A stretch of 38,732 nucleotides of DNA from Streptomyces humidus (GTDB lineage: Bacteria; Actinomycetota; Actinomycetes; Streptomycetales; Streptomycetaceae). Location: positions 1-38,732 of the forward strand of contig NZ_BMTL01000054.1 in the NCBI RefSeq assembly GCF_014649655.1, in the 5' to 3' direction. Below are positions 6,104 through 15,497 of this stretch, in pieces (the first letter of the stretch is position 1; the number at the start of each line of letters is the position of its first letter). A program made the position numbers and the translations under genes. A model generated the notes under the pieces. The model saw only the letters and a program-made list of their open reading frames with translations. It made no database searches and had not been told where the DNA came from.

Positions 6104-8574
6104 ACCTGGCGGTCGCAACGCCCCAACAAGGGGCAGGGGAAGACACGGCCACCACAGGTCTCATGGGCGCCGTCCAACCGGAGTTCCTGCAGTTGCTCAG
6201 CTGGGATCCTCACGTCCGGGTTCTGGTGCTGCCGCGCTCGCGTCCGCAGTTCAGCGGTGAGGATTGCCTGGTGGCTGGCTGCGACAAGATGTCCTACTTC
6301 GCCTACCAGAAGGGAATGTGCACCGGTTGCACGGAGCGGTGGAAGAAGAGCGGCCTGCCGTTCGACGAGTTCGTCACCATCCAGCGACCCGGCCGGATGG
6401 TCGGGTTCTTTCCTTGCCAGGTCGCGCACTGTGAACGGCCGGGCAGACGCGCGACGCTTCTGTGCTCGGCGCATAACTACCAGAGGTTCCAGGTCTACGG
6501 GCTCCCGCTGGAGGACTTCCTCGCTCACCCCGAGGTGCAGCCGCTGCCGGCCCTGGAGCCTTGCCGGGTCGCGGCCTGTGACCGGCAAGGCGAGTCCAGG
6601 GACGGGTACTGCGCGCCCCACGCTGATCAATGCCGTGACCTGCGTCAAGAAGGCGTCTTACAGGATGAGGATCTGTGGCGGCTGACCACCCCGACCATCG
6701 CAGAGTCCCGCCGGGTTAGCCTGCGTGGACTGCCCGACCGTGTGGTCGCGGAGTTCATCTATGGCCTCCAGGAACGGATTGCCCAGGGACTCCGGCACAA
6801 GGATTACCTGCTGCGCAATTTGTCCAACAACGCCCGTGCTCGGCAAGTCACTTCACTCGAAGAGCTCGACCTGGACGTTCTCGGCCACAACGACAGGGCC
6901 CTGGCCAGGGGCTTCCTCAAGCACATCCGCCGCCTCGGACTGAGCCCGGAGACCGAACGCCACAAGGACGTCTGGGACGCGAGCGTCTTCGGCCTCGGCG
7001 GCACCTTCTCCTTCACCGGGATCACCCAGCCCTGGCTGAGGGAAGGAGCCAAGGCTTGGGCTCTCGACGACATCCCCCGCCGCCGCGGAAAGAGTGGCAA
7101 GACCACCGTCCAGCGCACCCTGAAGTCCCTGAGCCGTTTCTCCCAGAGCTTGCATCTGAGCCGGGATGACCACGGCGTCGACCTGCCCGTGCTCGGCCGC
7201 ACCGACATCACTGCCTTCCTGGGTCGGCTGACCTTTCTCAACGACCGCGGCGACATCTCTGGCTGCACGCAGTACATGACCATCCGCGACACCCGACGCG
7301 TGTTGACCCGGCTCCGGACCCTGGGCCTGACCAAGCCCGGCCAACCCTTGCACGGCCTGGCGGACGACTTCGCCCTGCGCCAGGAGGACATCCCTGACGA
7401 CCCCGAGGACTCCGAAGCCGGCCGGGACCTTCCTCCGGAGGTCATGCGGCAGCTCTGTGCCAACCTCGACTCCCTTGAGACCGTCAGCTCCACAGACGTC
7501 CGCACGGCCATCGAGCTGATCATCGACACCGGCAGGCGTCCCAACGAGATCTGCAAACTGCCATGGCAGTGCCTCGACCGGGAAAGCGACGGCAGCCCCG
7601 TCCTTGTCTACGACAACACCAAGAACCTTCGGCACGCCCGCCGACTACCGATCCCTGGCGCGACTGCCGCGCTCATCCTCAAGCAGCAACAACGCGCCCG
7701 CGCCCGCTTCCCCGACACCCCGGCCGACAAGCTCAAACTCTTCCCCGCCAGCCTGGCCAACCCCCACGGCACGAAAGCAACAACCTACGAGTGGGTGTCG
7801 GCAAAGCACCGAGCATGGGTGAAGAACCTGCCCGCCTTCCTGGTCCCCACCGTGATCGTCGAAGACGGCAACCGGGCCACCACGATGCTGCCCTTCGACA
7901 AGAACAAGATCTACCCCTACGCCTACCGACACACCTACGCACAACGGCATGCCGACGCCGGCGTCCCCCAGGACGTTCTCCAGTCGTTGATGGATCACCG
8001 CGAAGCCAGCACCACACAGCGGTACTACCGCGTCGGCGAGAAACGCCGCCGCGAAGCTGTCGAGCGGGTCACCACCATGCAGTTCGACCGGCACGGCACA
8101 CGCGTCTGGCGTCAGGCAAAAACCCTCCTCGACTCCGAACACGCCCGCCGCGCCATCGGCTCCGTCCAAGTCCCCTACGGCACCTGCACCGAACCCTCCA
8201 ACGTTGCCGCCGGCGGCCACGACTGCCCCGTGCGCTTCCGCTGCGTGGGCTGCGGACACTTCCGCACCGACGTCTCCTACCTCCCCGACCTTGAGGCATA
8301 CCTGGCCGACCTGCTGCGCAACCGTGAACGTCTGGCCGCCTTCGTCAACGCCGACCCTTGGGCCAAGGCCGAGGCCACACCATCGGACGACGAGATTGCC
8401 CGAGTCCGCCGCCTTGTTCAGCGAGTGCGCCAGGACCTCGACGACCTCACCGACGAGGACAGGGCCCAGATTCGCGAAGCAGTCGCGCTGGTCCGCCGCA
8501 GTCGCGGCGTGTCCCTGGGTATGCCGCGCATCCGTCAGCCCCTGCCCGACCTTCGCCCAGAGAGAACCGGATGA
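6100..8574 (+). CDS. Large tyrosine recombinase with cysteine clusters, TnpB-like
   Basis: 824 aa from GTG at 6100, coupled to the upstream gene. The N-terminal ~200 residues carry three cysteine/histidine groups (C-LVAGC...C-x-x-C, CQVAHC...CSAH, CRVAAC...YCAPH) suggesting zinc-binding repeats. A core-binding region follows (residues ~215-430). The catalytic domain has IDTGRRPNEICKLPW (box-I Arg), a YDNTKNLRHAR beta-hairpin lysine region, and YPYAYRHTYAQRHADAGV followed by MDHREASTTQRYYRV. The R-H, the later His and the nucleophilic Tyr are all present. A C-terminal CxxC group (CPVRFRCVGCGH) and a helical tail follow. Size and architecture fit Tn554 TnpB-type proteins. It is likely the active strand-exchange partner. 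Confidence 0.88.
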   Translation: MNLAVATPQQGAGEDTATTGLMGAVQPEFLQLLSWDPHVRVLVLPRSRPQFSGEDCLVAGCDKMSYFAYQKGMCTGCTERWKKSGLPFDEFVTIQRPGRMVGFFPCQVAHCERPGRRATLLCSAHNYQRFQVYGLPLEDFLAHPEVQPLPALEPCRVAACDRQGESRDGYCAPHADQCRDLRQEGVLQDEDLWRLTTPTIAESRRVSLRGLPDRVVAEFIYGLQERIAQGLRHKDYLLRNLSNNARARQVTSLEELDLDVLGHNDRALARGFLKHIRRLGLSPETERHKDVWDASVFGLGGTFSFTGITQPWLREGAKAWALDDIPRRRGKSGKTTVQRTLKSLSRFSQSLHLSRDDHGVDLPVLGRTDITAFLGRLTFLNDRGDISGCTQYMTIRDTRRVLTRLRTLGLTKPGQPLHGLADDFALRQEDIPDDPEDSEAGRDLPPEVMRQLCANLDSLETVSSTDVRTAIELIIDTGRRPNEICKLPWQCLDRESDGSPVLVYDNTKNLRHARRLPIPGATAALILKQQQRARARFPDTPADKLKLFPASLANPHGTKATTYEWVSAKHRAWVKNLPAFLVPTVIVEDGNRATTMLPFDKNKIYPYAYRHTYAQRHADAGVPQDVLQSLMDHREASTTQRYYRVGEKRRREAVERVTTMQFDRHGTRVWRQAKTLLDSEHARRAIGSVQVPYGTCTEPSNVAAGGHDCPVRFRCVGCGHFRTDVSYLPDLEAYLADLLRNRERLAAFVNADPWAKAEATPSDDEIARVRRLVQRVRQDLDDLTDEDRAQIREAVALVRRSRGVSLGMPRIRQPLPDLRPERTG

Positions 8575-9086
8575 CCAGCATGACCGACGGGAGGCGGGCC
8601 GACTCGGCCCGCCGCCGCGAACGAGTCCTCAAAGCCCTCGAAGTCCTGCTGCGAAGCGACGAGGACATCACAGTCTCCGGACTGGCCCGCGCCGCAAGAG
8701 TGGACCGCACGTACATCTACCGGCACCGCGACCTCCTCGAACGCGTCCACGCCGCCGCAGCCGCCCCACCAGAAGAAGGTCGGATCGCGGCCGTCAGCCG
8801 GGCCTCGCTACGGGCAGACCTGACCAACGCGCTGGAGCGGAACAGACGACTGGCAGTCCGGGTCCGGCAGTTGGAGAAACGTCTGTCCGAGAACCTTGGT
8901 GAAACCGCATGGAAGGAATCCGGCCTTGGTGCGTCCGCCGACATCGACCAGCTTCACCGCCGCATCACGTTGCTCGAACAAGACCTGGCCGAAGCAAGGG
9001 GCCAACTCGATGAGCGCACCGAGGAACTCGATGCTGCGCGGGCGGCTAATCGGGAACTGACCCGGGCACTGAACCAGGCCCGCTGA
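8571..9086 (+). CDS. TnpC-like small protein (DUF6262-type)
   Basis: 171 aa; the ATG overlaps the stop of the preceding recombinase by ATGA. The N-terminal ~75 residues form a winged or TetR-like helix-turn-helix (DITVSGLARAARVDRTYIYRH). The rest is a long coiled coil (residues ~80-171: LERNRRLAVRVRQLEKRL, then ITLLEQDLAEARGQL and ELDAARAANRELTRAL). This is the layout of TnpC-type accessory proteins found third in Tn554-like operons, where TnpC affects frequency and orientation of insertion. The gene ends three bases before the 8-bp repeat that marks the nested composite unit. Confidence 0.8.
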   Translation: MTSMTDGRRADSARRRERVLKALEVLLRSDEDITVSGLARAARVDRTYIYRHRDLLERVHAAAAAPPEEGRIAAVSRASLRADLTNALERNRRLAVRVRQLEKRLSENLGETAWKESGLGASADIDQLHRRITLLEQDLAEARGQLDERTEELDAARAANRELTRALNQAR

Positions 9087-9088
9087 CG

Positions 9089-9096
9089 CCATCTGC
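9089..9096 (+). repeat. 8-bp target-site duplication, left copy (CCATCTGC)
   Basis: CCATCTGC directly precedes GGGTCTGTA at 9097. The same eight bases directly follow TACAGACCC at 35591-35598. This is the signature of one insertion of the whole 9097-35590 unit. Confidence 0.8.
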
Positions 9097-9130
9097 GGGT
9101 CTGTACGCTCACCGGCCCTGTCTCACTTTC

Positions 9131-10765
9131 GGCCCTGTCTCACTTTCGGTGGTGACGGAGCGTGCTGTTATCCGAGGAGGATGCGATGGCGAAGCAGGGT
9201 GAAGCCTGCTCGTCCGTGCATCTGGCGCGCGATCCGCTTGGTCTTGGTGTTGACGCCCTCGGTGGGGCCGTTGCTGTACGGAAGGGTGACACCCGCGATC
9301 ACGGCGTCGAGGTCTCGGTCCAGGCCCCGGGTGAAGGCGTGCAGATGAGGCAGGTCGGCTGCTCGGACTTGGGCGATCCAGCGCGTGAGTGCGTCGGCGT
9401 TGTCGGCGTGCGGCGTAAGGAGCGGGGCGAAGCCCCTGATGCTGGCCGCGAGTTGGGTCATCTCGGGGCAGGCGGCGGTGAGCTTGGCCAGGAGCTCGTG
9501 TTGCTCGGTCTTGAGGTTGTCGGGCCTGGTCAGCAGCATCCGGGCGAGCCTGCGCGGGGAGATGTGGCTGCGGTCGGCGTCCGCGCGGCCCTGGTTGATG
9601 TACTTGTGCAGGAGGTTCAGGCAGCCCGTGAAGCCGAGGGTCTTGATCTCTTCGAAGATTCGAAGAGGTGACTGACGGGGACGGCGGGGTCTTCGGCCCG
9701 GCGTTTGCGCAGGTGCTCGCGATAGGGATCGACGAGGCTGGCGCGGTATTTGGGGACGCGGAGCATCCGTTCGGGGCGGTCGGCACGGGCGTACCGTTTG
9801 ACGGTGTTCAGGGCCAGTTGCAGGCGGCGGGCGCATTCGAGTAGGCCAACGCCCTTGTCGAGGAGCTCGTGGACCTGGTGCCAGCGTTCGAGGGTGGTCT
9901 GGGCGCGGGGCCCGTCGTAGATGGGCGCGTCCAGTACAGCGGCCCAGCAGGTGCTGTGCGCCTTCACTTCGCTCAGGGCGGCTTCGCACAAGTTGTGCCA
10001 CACATGCCAGCGGTCTCCGACCTGGACCGCGTCGGGCAGGGCACGGCGGATGGCCTCAGCATAGGTGGTGGAGGCGTCGCGGCACACGACCTCGACGTCG
10101 GGATGGTCGCGCAGCCACGCTTCCAGGGTGTCGGCGGTGCGGTCGGGCAGCACATCGATGCGCTCATGGGTCTCGGCGTCGCTCACCACGGTGGCATAAC
10201 GGTGCCGCCGGCGCAGAGCGAAGTCGTCGACGCCGATCACGCGGGGTCTCCGCCCGGTGGGCAGCGGGATGCGTAAGAGGGTGCGCAGGGCCGTGTGGCG
10301 CGACAGGCCCACCGCAAGTACCGCCAGCAAACGTGCACCCGCTCGGCCCGCTAACTCCTTGACCACAGCCTTGACTTGCCTGGTCAGGCGGGCGGTGCGG
10401 CGCTGGTATCGCTCCAGGACACCGGGCACCTGTTCGCGGAAGGTATGGCAGCAACCGCGCGTGGGACACACCAGACGCCGCACCCGCACACGGACCACCA
10501 CCCGGCGGCCATCGACCGGCACGTCGGCCACCGTCCGCAGCTGATAACCGTGCACCCGCCCGGACGGCGCCCCGCACACCGGGCAGACCGCGGCCTCCGT
10601 CGGCGTCCGGGCCCGCACCACGATCCGCTCGCCCTCGTCGGTGACCTCCTCTATGACCAGCGGGGACAGCCCCGAAAACACCATCTGCACAAGCTCGTTG
10701 ACATCCTTCACGGGTTGTCAACGACCCCCGGGACGCTCCGTCACCACCGAAAGTGAGGCCCTGCC
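9131..10765 (-). mobile_element. ISL3-type insertion sequence
   Basis: The left end at 9131 begins GGCCCTGTCTCACTTTCGG. The right end around 10734-10756 is its inverted counterpart through CACTTTCGGTGGTGACGG, with the terminal bases merged into the adjoining miniature element. The one transposase gene inside is frameshifted. The ISL3-type call rests on the transposase and the ~24-bp inverted ends. Confidence 0.7.
9168..10711 (-). pseudogene. ISL3-family transposase, frameshifted
   Basis: The N-terminal part (start ATG at 10711) has a zinc-ribbon (CPVCGAPSGRVHGY; CPTRGC) and then the DDE domain of ISL3 transposases (VIGVDDFALRRRHRYATVV; VQVGDRWHVWHNLCEA). At about 9650-9667 the frame breaks. 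The remainder continues in another frame with EEIKTLGFTGCLN, TLPYSNGPTEGVNTKTKR and a C-terminus RHRILLG. The cause is visible: an 8-bp tandem duplication, TTCGAAGA twice at 9651-9666. Removing one copy restores HLFEEIKTLG. The element is therefore probably not autonomous unless the lesion is suppressed. Confidence 0.85.
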
Positions 10766-10956
10766 TCACATCCGGTGGTGACGTTAAGTAGCTGCGGTGA
10801 CTGACGGTAATGCCGCCAGTCCAGCATGGGTGAAGCGACTGTCGACACCGTTCACGCCTACCTCGACGACGCGTCTGCGACTGGCCTCCCCGGGGCTCGG
10901 ACCTGACACCTCAAAAAACGGTGACGTTCTGTCACCGCCGGATGTGAGACAGGGCC
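10757..10956 (+). mobile_element. 200-bp miniature inverted-repeat element, copy 1
   Basis: Bounded by GGCCCTGCCTCACATCCGG and its inverted form ending GTGAGACAGGGCC. The interior matches, in reverse orientation, the 200-bp segment at 35374-35573. Its ends resemble those of the adjacent ISL3 element, so it could be moved by that transposase. No gene is apparent inside. It is followed by GCTCGCTTTACAGACCC, the inner edge of the left bounding element. Confidence 0.7.
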
Positions 10957-10973
10957 GCTCGCTTTACAGACCC

Positions 10974-11520
10974 ACCGGCGACGACGGATCTTGCGTCCGG
11001 CCAGACCCAGCTCGGCCATCAGCTTCGCGACCGTGTTCACCGAGACCCGCCAGCCGCGCCGGACCAGCTCGATGAACACCTTCGGCGAGCCGTAGGTGCC
11101 CCCGGACCGGTGGAAGACCTCCTCGATCTCCTCGGCCAGGCGCTGCCGGCGCTCCTCCCGGGCGGTCGGTGCGCGGTCGCGCCATTTGTAGAACCACGAC
11201 TCGGACACGCCCAAAGCCCGGCACGCGACGCGGTGTGGAATCTTCTGCTCGGCCTTGCAGCTGCTGATCACCCCGACCGCGACGGCCGGGTCTGCCTCAG
11301 CTACTTCACCCACAAGGCCACGAATCGCTTGCATACATCACGCTCCATCTCCAGCTCACGGATGCGCTTGTCCTTCTCCCGCGCCTCGGCCCGCAGCCGC
11401 TCCAGCTCCGCCCGCTCGCCCTCCCGCAGCCGGGCGCCCGAGCCCGCCACCGCCGATTGGACAGGCGTGTCTGACGACGGCGAGCCGTTGCGCTTGGCCC
11501 GCGACACCCAGCTGTGCAAG
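10974..11520 (-). pseudogene. IS3-family orfA/orfB remnant, truncated both sides
   Basis: orfA remnant (~11301-11520): HSWVSRAKRNGSPSS, then the leucine-zipper-like LREGERAELERLRAEAREK and MERDVCKRFVALWVK-stop. orfB start (to ~10974): ALGVSESWFYKWRDR, then HRSGGTYGSPKVFIELVRRG and VNTVAKLMAELGLAGRK, the standard HTH_21 region. The frame changes between A and B as in IS3 programmed frameshifting. The DDE integrase core is missing because the reading ends at the edge of the left bounding element (10973), and the start of orfA is missing at ~11520. It is the first cargo-side relic inside the composite unit. Confidence 0.8.
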
Positions 11521-11521
11521 A

Positions 11522-11912
11522 TCAATGCTCCGTCACAGGCGGAGTCGTGTCCACGGACACCATCACGCCCTTCGGCAACGGCCAGAGATCATCCAGACCG
11601 GAGCTGAGCCGCAGCTCCGCCAGGAGGACCGACCTCCGCGGCGAACGTGATGGCGTCACGACGCTCCAACTCGTTCAGGAAGGGGAAGACCGCGACAGGA
11701 TCGCGGTCCGCGACCATACGGGCGGTGCCGAAGGTGCGCAGGACGTACGCGTACTGCTCAGCCGTACCGATCGGGCCAAGCCGGGGCCAGGGCTCGGAAA
11801 CCCCGTCGGCCAGATCCCGCATGATCTCCCGCGCCCGCACCAGCGCGCTGCGGGCGTCGGGGAAGGGTTCGAGCACCCGGTAGAGCATCGAGGCCAAGGA
11901 GTTGCCTTTCAC
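11522..11912 (-). pseudogene. Unknown gene fragment with a frameshift
   Basis: A GTG at 11912 with GGAGG nearby opens VKGNSLASMLYRVLEPFPD, then RSALVRAREIMRDLADGVSE and AEQYAYVLRTFGTARMVAD, up to ERRDAITFAAE. Good coding character then continues one frame away as LLAELRLSSGLDDLWPLPKG and VMVSVDTTPP, ending VTEH-stop at 11522, exactly beside the IS3 remnant. The gene therefore appears frameshifted and cut at its 3' end by the IS. I do not recognise the family. Confidence 0.45.
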
Positions 11913-12270
11913 ATCGGGACACCTCCGCCCGCGCCTCGGGCTGCAGTAGGTGTACTCGTTCGACGAATGGTAGGCGTGGTCCCCGGCACAGCCGTGGCCG
12001 ACGATGTCACCCTGCGCGTCCGCACCAGGCCGGCCGCCGACCGCACTCCCCGCCCGAGTCGCGCCCACCGGCTCACGGAGCTGCCCGCCTCATCCGCCCC
12101 ACCAGCACCTCACCGGCCCGCCCGGTCGAAACGGAGGGCGGCCTGCGGGCAGCGATCGCCGGTGAGTACCATCCGCTGAACGGCGAGGCGTCGGAGCCTC
12201 GCCCGGATGCTTCGGGCAGGGCTCGAACGGGGATCGTCCTGCGGGGCGGGGCGGTGCGGGGGGCGGGGAG
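11913..12270. promoter_or_regulatory. Intergenic upstream region of the large regulator
   Basis: About 360 bases with no convincing gene on either strand. It lies upstream of the plus-strand regulator and of the minus-strand fragment, so it should contain the regulator promoter. I could not fix convincing -10/-35 boxes. Confidence 0.3.
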
Positions 12271-15200
12271 TTGGCGACGTTCGGTGAGATGCTGTTGGTC
12301 TTTCGCCGGGCCGCGGGGCTGACGCAGGAGGAGCTGGCCGAGGCCGCCGGGATGACGGCCCGGTCCATCCGGGATCTGGAGCGCGGCCGGCGGGCGCGTC
12401 CGCAGCGCCGCACGGCGCAGTTACTGGTGTCGGCGCTGGGGCTGGAGGACTCGGACGCCGCCGCGTTGCTCGCGGCCGGCAGACCCGGCCGGCAGACGAC
12501 TCCTCCTGCCGACGACAGCGCGGCACCGTCCGGCCTGCTCGGCCGTCAGGACCAGGTGGCGGTCCTGGAGCGGGCGGCCGGCGAGGCGCGGGCGGGCCGG
12601 GGCGGCGTGGTTCTGGTGCGGGCGGGCGCGGGGATGGGGAAGACCGCGCTGCTGGACACGTGGGCGGGCCTTCAGCAGCCGCAGGAGATCCGGGTGATGT
12701 CCGCGAGCGGGGCGGAGCTGGAGCAGGGCTTCGCCTTCGCGGTGCTGCGGCAGCTGGTCGAGCCTCTGCTGGTCGGGGCCGGCGACGAGGGGCGGGCGCG
12801 GCTGTTGTCGGGTCCGGCGCAGTTGGCGTCGCACGCGCTGCGCGTGGAGGGGACCGGCGAGCTGTCGCCCGAGACGTCACTGGGCCTTCTGCACAGCCTG
12901 TACTGGCTGATGGTGCATGTCACCGACGACGGGCCGGTCGCCCTGGTGGTCGACGACGTGCACTGGGCGGATCTCCCGTCGGTGCGGTGGCTCGAGTACC
13001 TGGCGCGGCGTCTGCGGGGTCTGCCCCTGCTGCTGGTGCTGGCGGGGCGGCCGGACAACGGGGCCGGGGTCGAGCCGGTGCTGGGGCGGATCGCCGGACA
13101 GCCGTACTGCCGTCCGGTCGGCCTGCCCGGGCTGGACCTCGACAGTGTGACCCACCTGGTGCGGGCGAGCCTGGGGCCCGGCGAACCGCGGTTCGTCGCC
13201 GCGTGTGCCTCGGCCACCGAAAGCAACCCGCTGCTGCTGCACGCATTGCTGCGGACCCTCGCCGACAACCAGGTCAGAGCCACCGACGAGCAGGCCCATC
13301 TGGTGGAGGAGTTCCGGGGCCGGATCCTGGCCGAGACCGTGGTCAAGCGGCTGACCGGCGAGCCGGAGCCGGTCCTGCGCCTGGCGCGGGCCCTGGTGGT
13401 GCTGGGGGACGAGGCCACCTGGAAGGTCGCGGCCGAGCTGGCGGGGCTGGGCGAGTCGACGGCACGGGAGCTCGGCGGCAGGCTGCGGCAGGCCGGTGTG
13501 CTGGCGCCGGGTGAGCCGGTGCGGTTCGGGCATGCCCTGGTCCGCGCCGCCGTCGCCGAAGCCGTCCTCGGGCCGGTGGACCTGGCCGTCGGTCACGCGC
13601 GGGCAGCCGAACTGCTGCGCGGCGACGGCGCGGCCGACGATCTGGTGGCGGCCCATCTGCTGCTGGCCGAACCGGGCGGTGAGAGCTGGTGGGTGGACAC
13701 CCTCCGGGAGGCGGCGCGGGCGACGCGTGGCCGAGGTGCTCCGGAGGTCACCTCCGCCTATCTGCGCCGGGCTCTGCGCGAGCCGGTGTCCGTCGAAGAG
13801 CGTGGCCCCCTGCTGCTGGAGTTGGGCAAGGCCGAGCTTCAGATCGACGTCGGCGCGGCCAGGCACCACCTGACGGAGGCATCGACGGCGTTGGCCGAGC
13901 CGTATGCGCTGGCCGAGGCGGCCTCGCTGCTCGCCAGCGGGCTGTTCCTCAGCCATGAGCACGAGCGCGCCGTCGACGTCCTCGCCCGTGCGGTGGACGA
14001 TCTGGGGCGGACCGACGACGGCATCGGCCTCGCGCGTGAGGTGTCATGGTTCCTTCAGGCGCAGATGCTGCTGATCGGTTACGACCAGCTCTCCACGCTC
14101 CCCGCCGCACGCCGGCACGCGCGACGGCTGTGGGACCACAAGCTGGCCGGTGACACCCCTGGTGAGTGCATGGTCCTGGCCGCGCTGTCCGCCCCGGCCA
14201 CCACCGGGGAGGCCACCGCCCAGATCGCGGGCGACCTCCTCGACCGGTCCCTGCGAGGCGGGCTGGTCGCGGCGGACACCTCCCAGATGCTCGTGACCCT
14301 CGCGGGGCTGGCCTTCGTGGCCACCGACCGGCTCGACGACGCGGTCGCGCGCTTCGACCGCGTCGTCGACATGGGCGGCCGATGGGGCTCGTTCCTGCTG
14401 GTCTCGTCCGCGCTGACCTGGCAGCTCCTCGTCCAGGCCCGCCGCGGCCGGCAGCTCCCGCTCACCGCCGACTTCGGACACCCCGCCATCACGGCCGACC
14501 AGGGCTTGGAGCCTCGGGTCAGGCTGTCGATGACGACCCAGGTGGGCGAGTCGCTGATCGAGCGGTGCGACCTGACGTCGGCGACGGCGGTGCTCACCGC
14601 GGACGCCGACTTCGACCGGGTGGGCTGGACCTGGCAGGGCCCCGCGCTCCTCGCACGCAGTCACCTGCAGGCGGCGCGGGGCAACCCGGCCGCCGCCCTC
14701 GCCGTCCTGCACGAGTACGGCGCGGAGGAGAACCGGGCACAGGTCATGAACCTGGCCGGGGCGCCCTGGCGGTCGCGGGCGGCCTTGCTGCACCACACGC
14801 TCGGACAGCGGACGGACGCGCTCCAACTGGCCACCGAGGAACTGGAGCTGGCCCACCAGTGGGGCACCGAGCGGGCGATCGGGGTGGCCTCGCGCTGTCT
14901 GGGCGTCGTCCACGGCGGACGCAGGGGGCAGGCTCTCCTGCGCGAGGCCGTGGCCGTGCTGAAGCGGTCCCCGGCCCGGCTGGAACTGGCCCGCGCCCAC
15001 TACCGGCTGGGCACCGCCCTCCTGCACGGCGGCGAGACCGACGAGGCCCGCCGCTCCCTCACCGAGGCGCTCCGGCTCGCGGACGCCTGCGGCAGCGTCC
15101 TGCTGGCCGGCCACGTACGCGGAGCGCTCGCCGCGGCCGGAGTGCGCCCGAAACCAGCCCCACCGGCGGCTCCGAGCCTCTCCCCCACCGAACACCGGCT

Positions 15201-15375
15201 GGTCGAGCTGCTCCGTACCCGTCACACCGACCGTCAGATCGCCCAGTCCCTCCTCCTCACCCCGCACGACGTGACCGGCCTGATCGAGCAGGCAGCCCGC
15301 AAACTGGGAGTGGCCGGCAGGGCGGAGCTGGCATCGCCCCCGGCCCGGGCCCACCAGCGGTCCGGCGGTGAGTAG
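12271..15375 (+). CDS. Large ATP-binding transcriptional regulator (XRE HTH + AAA + LuxR-like end)
   Basis: 1034 aa; TTG start at 12271 after GGGGAG, chosen because the DNA-binding domain begins at once. Residues ~5-55 are an XRE-type helix-turn-helix (TQEELAEAAGMTARSIRDLERG). Residues ~90-350 are a MalT/LAL-type ATPase with Walker A AGAGMGKT (118-125) and Walker B VALVVDDVHWAD (~223). A long helical/TPR-like region follows. The last ~60 residues resemble a degenerate LuxR helix-turn-helix (LSPTEHRLVELL, then HTDRQIAQSLLLTPHDV and RKLGVAGRAEL). Such proteins usually activate a nearby biosynthetic cluster. A TTA codon at 12421-12423 (Leu51) implies dependence on the bldA tRNA. It is the only regulator in the cargo and the likely cluster-situated activator. 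Confidence 0.85.
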   Translation: MATFGEMLLVFRRAAGLTQEELAEAAGMTARSIRDLERGRRARPQRRTAQLLVSALGLEDSDAAALLAAGRPGRQTTPPADDSAAPSGLLGRQDQVAVLERAAGEARAGRGGVVLVRAGAGMGKTALLDTWAGLQQPQEIRVMSASGAELEQGFAFAVLRQLVEPLLVGAGDEGRARLLSGPAQLASHALRVEGTGELSPETSLGLLHSLYWLMVHVTDDGPVALVVDDVHWADLPSVRWLEYLARRLRGLPLLLVLAGRPDNGAGVEPVLGRIAGQPYCRPVGLPGLDLDSVTHLVRASLGPGEPRFVAACASATESNPLLLHALLRTLADNQVRATDEQAHLVEEFRGRILAETVVKRLTGEPEPVLRLARALVVLGDEATWKVAAELAGLGESTARELGGRLRQAGVLAPGEPVRFGHALVRAAVAEAVLGPVDLAVGHARAAELLRGDGAADDLVAAHLLLAEPGGESWWVDTLREAARATRGRGAPEVTSAYLRRALREPVSVEERGPLLLELGKAELQIDVGAARHHLTEASTALAEPYALAEAASLLASGLFLSHEHERAVDVLARAVDDLGRTDDGIGLAREVSWFLQAQMLLIGYDQLSTLPAARRHARRLWDHKLAGDTPGECMVLAALSAPATTGEATAQIAGDLLDRSLRGGLVAADTSQMLVTLAGLAFVATDRLDDAVARFDRVVDMGGRWGSFLLVSSALTWQLLVQARRGRQLPLTADFGHPAITADQGLEPRVRLSMTTQVGESLIERCDLTSATAVLTADADFDRVGWTWQGPALLARSHLQAARGNPAAALAVLHEYGAEENRAQVMNLAGAPWRSRAALLHHTLGQRTDALQLATEELELAHQWGTERAIGVASRCLGVVHGGRRGQALLREAVAVLKRSPARLELARAHYRLGTALLHGGETDEARRSLTEALRLADACGSVLLAGHVRGALAAAGVRPKPAPPAAPSLSPTEHRLVELLRTRHTDRQIAQSLLLTPHDVTGLIEQAARKLGVAGRAELASPPARAHQRSGGE

Positions 15376-15432
15376 ACCCTGCGGTCGGCGTGACGCGGCG
15401 GCCTGGAGTCGCGACATGGCTTGAGCGGCGTT

Positions 15433-15457
15433 GAGCCCCGCACGCGGTGCGGGGCTC
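15433..15457. terminator. Strong hairpin between convergent genes
   Basis: GAGCCCCGCAC, loop GCG, GTGCGGGGCTC: a perfect 11-bp stem 58 bases after the regulator stop and 41 bases beyond the lectin gene's stop. It can terminate transcription from both sides. Confidence 0.75.
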
Positions 15458-15497
15458 GTGGCCGGCAGCGACACCGCAGTGCCGCTACCAGGTCGTG

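Noticed and set aside
4763..6118. A long open frame on the minus strand opposite the TnpA-like gene (about 450 codons)
   Set aside because: Its product is Arg/His/Pro-rich low-complexity sequence typical of antisense reading of GC-rich genes, whereas the plus strand has clear recombinase motifs.
9089..9096. The 8-bp repeat as a chance match
   Set aside because: It abuts exactly both outer inverted ends (GGGTCTGTA and TACAGACCC) with no offset, which is very unlikely by chance, although only a comparison strain would prove it.
10797..11075. A plus-strand frame of 92 codons across the miniature element
   Set aside because: It runs through repeat ends and the IS3 remnant in antisense and has no domain or ribosome-binding site.
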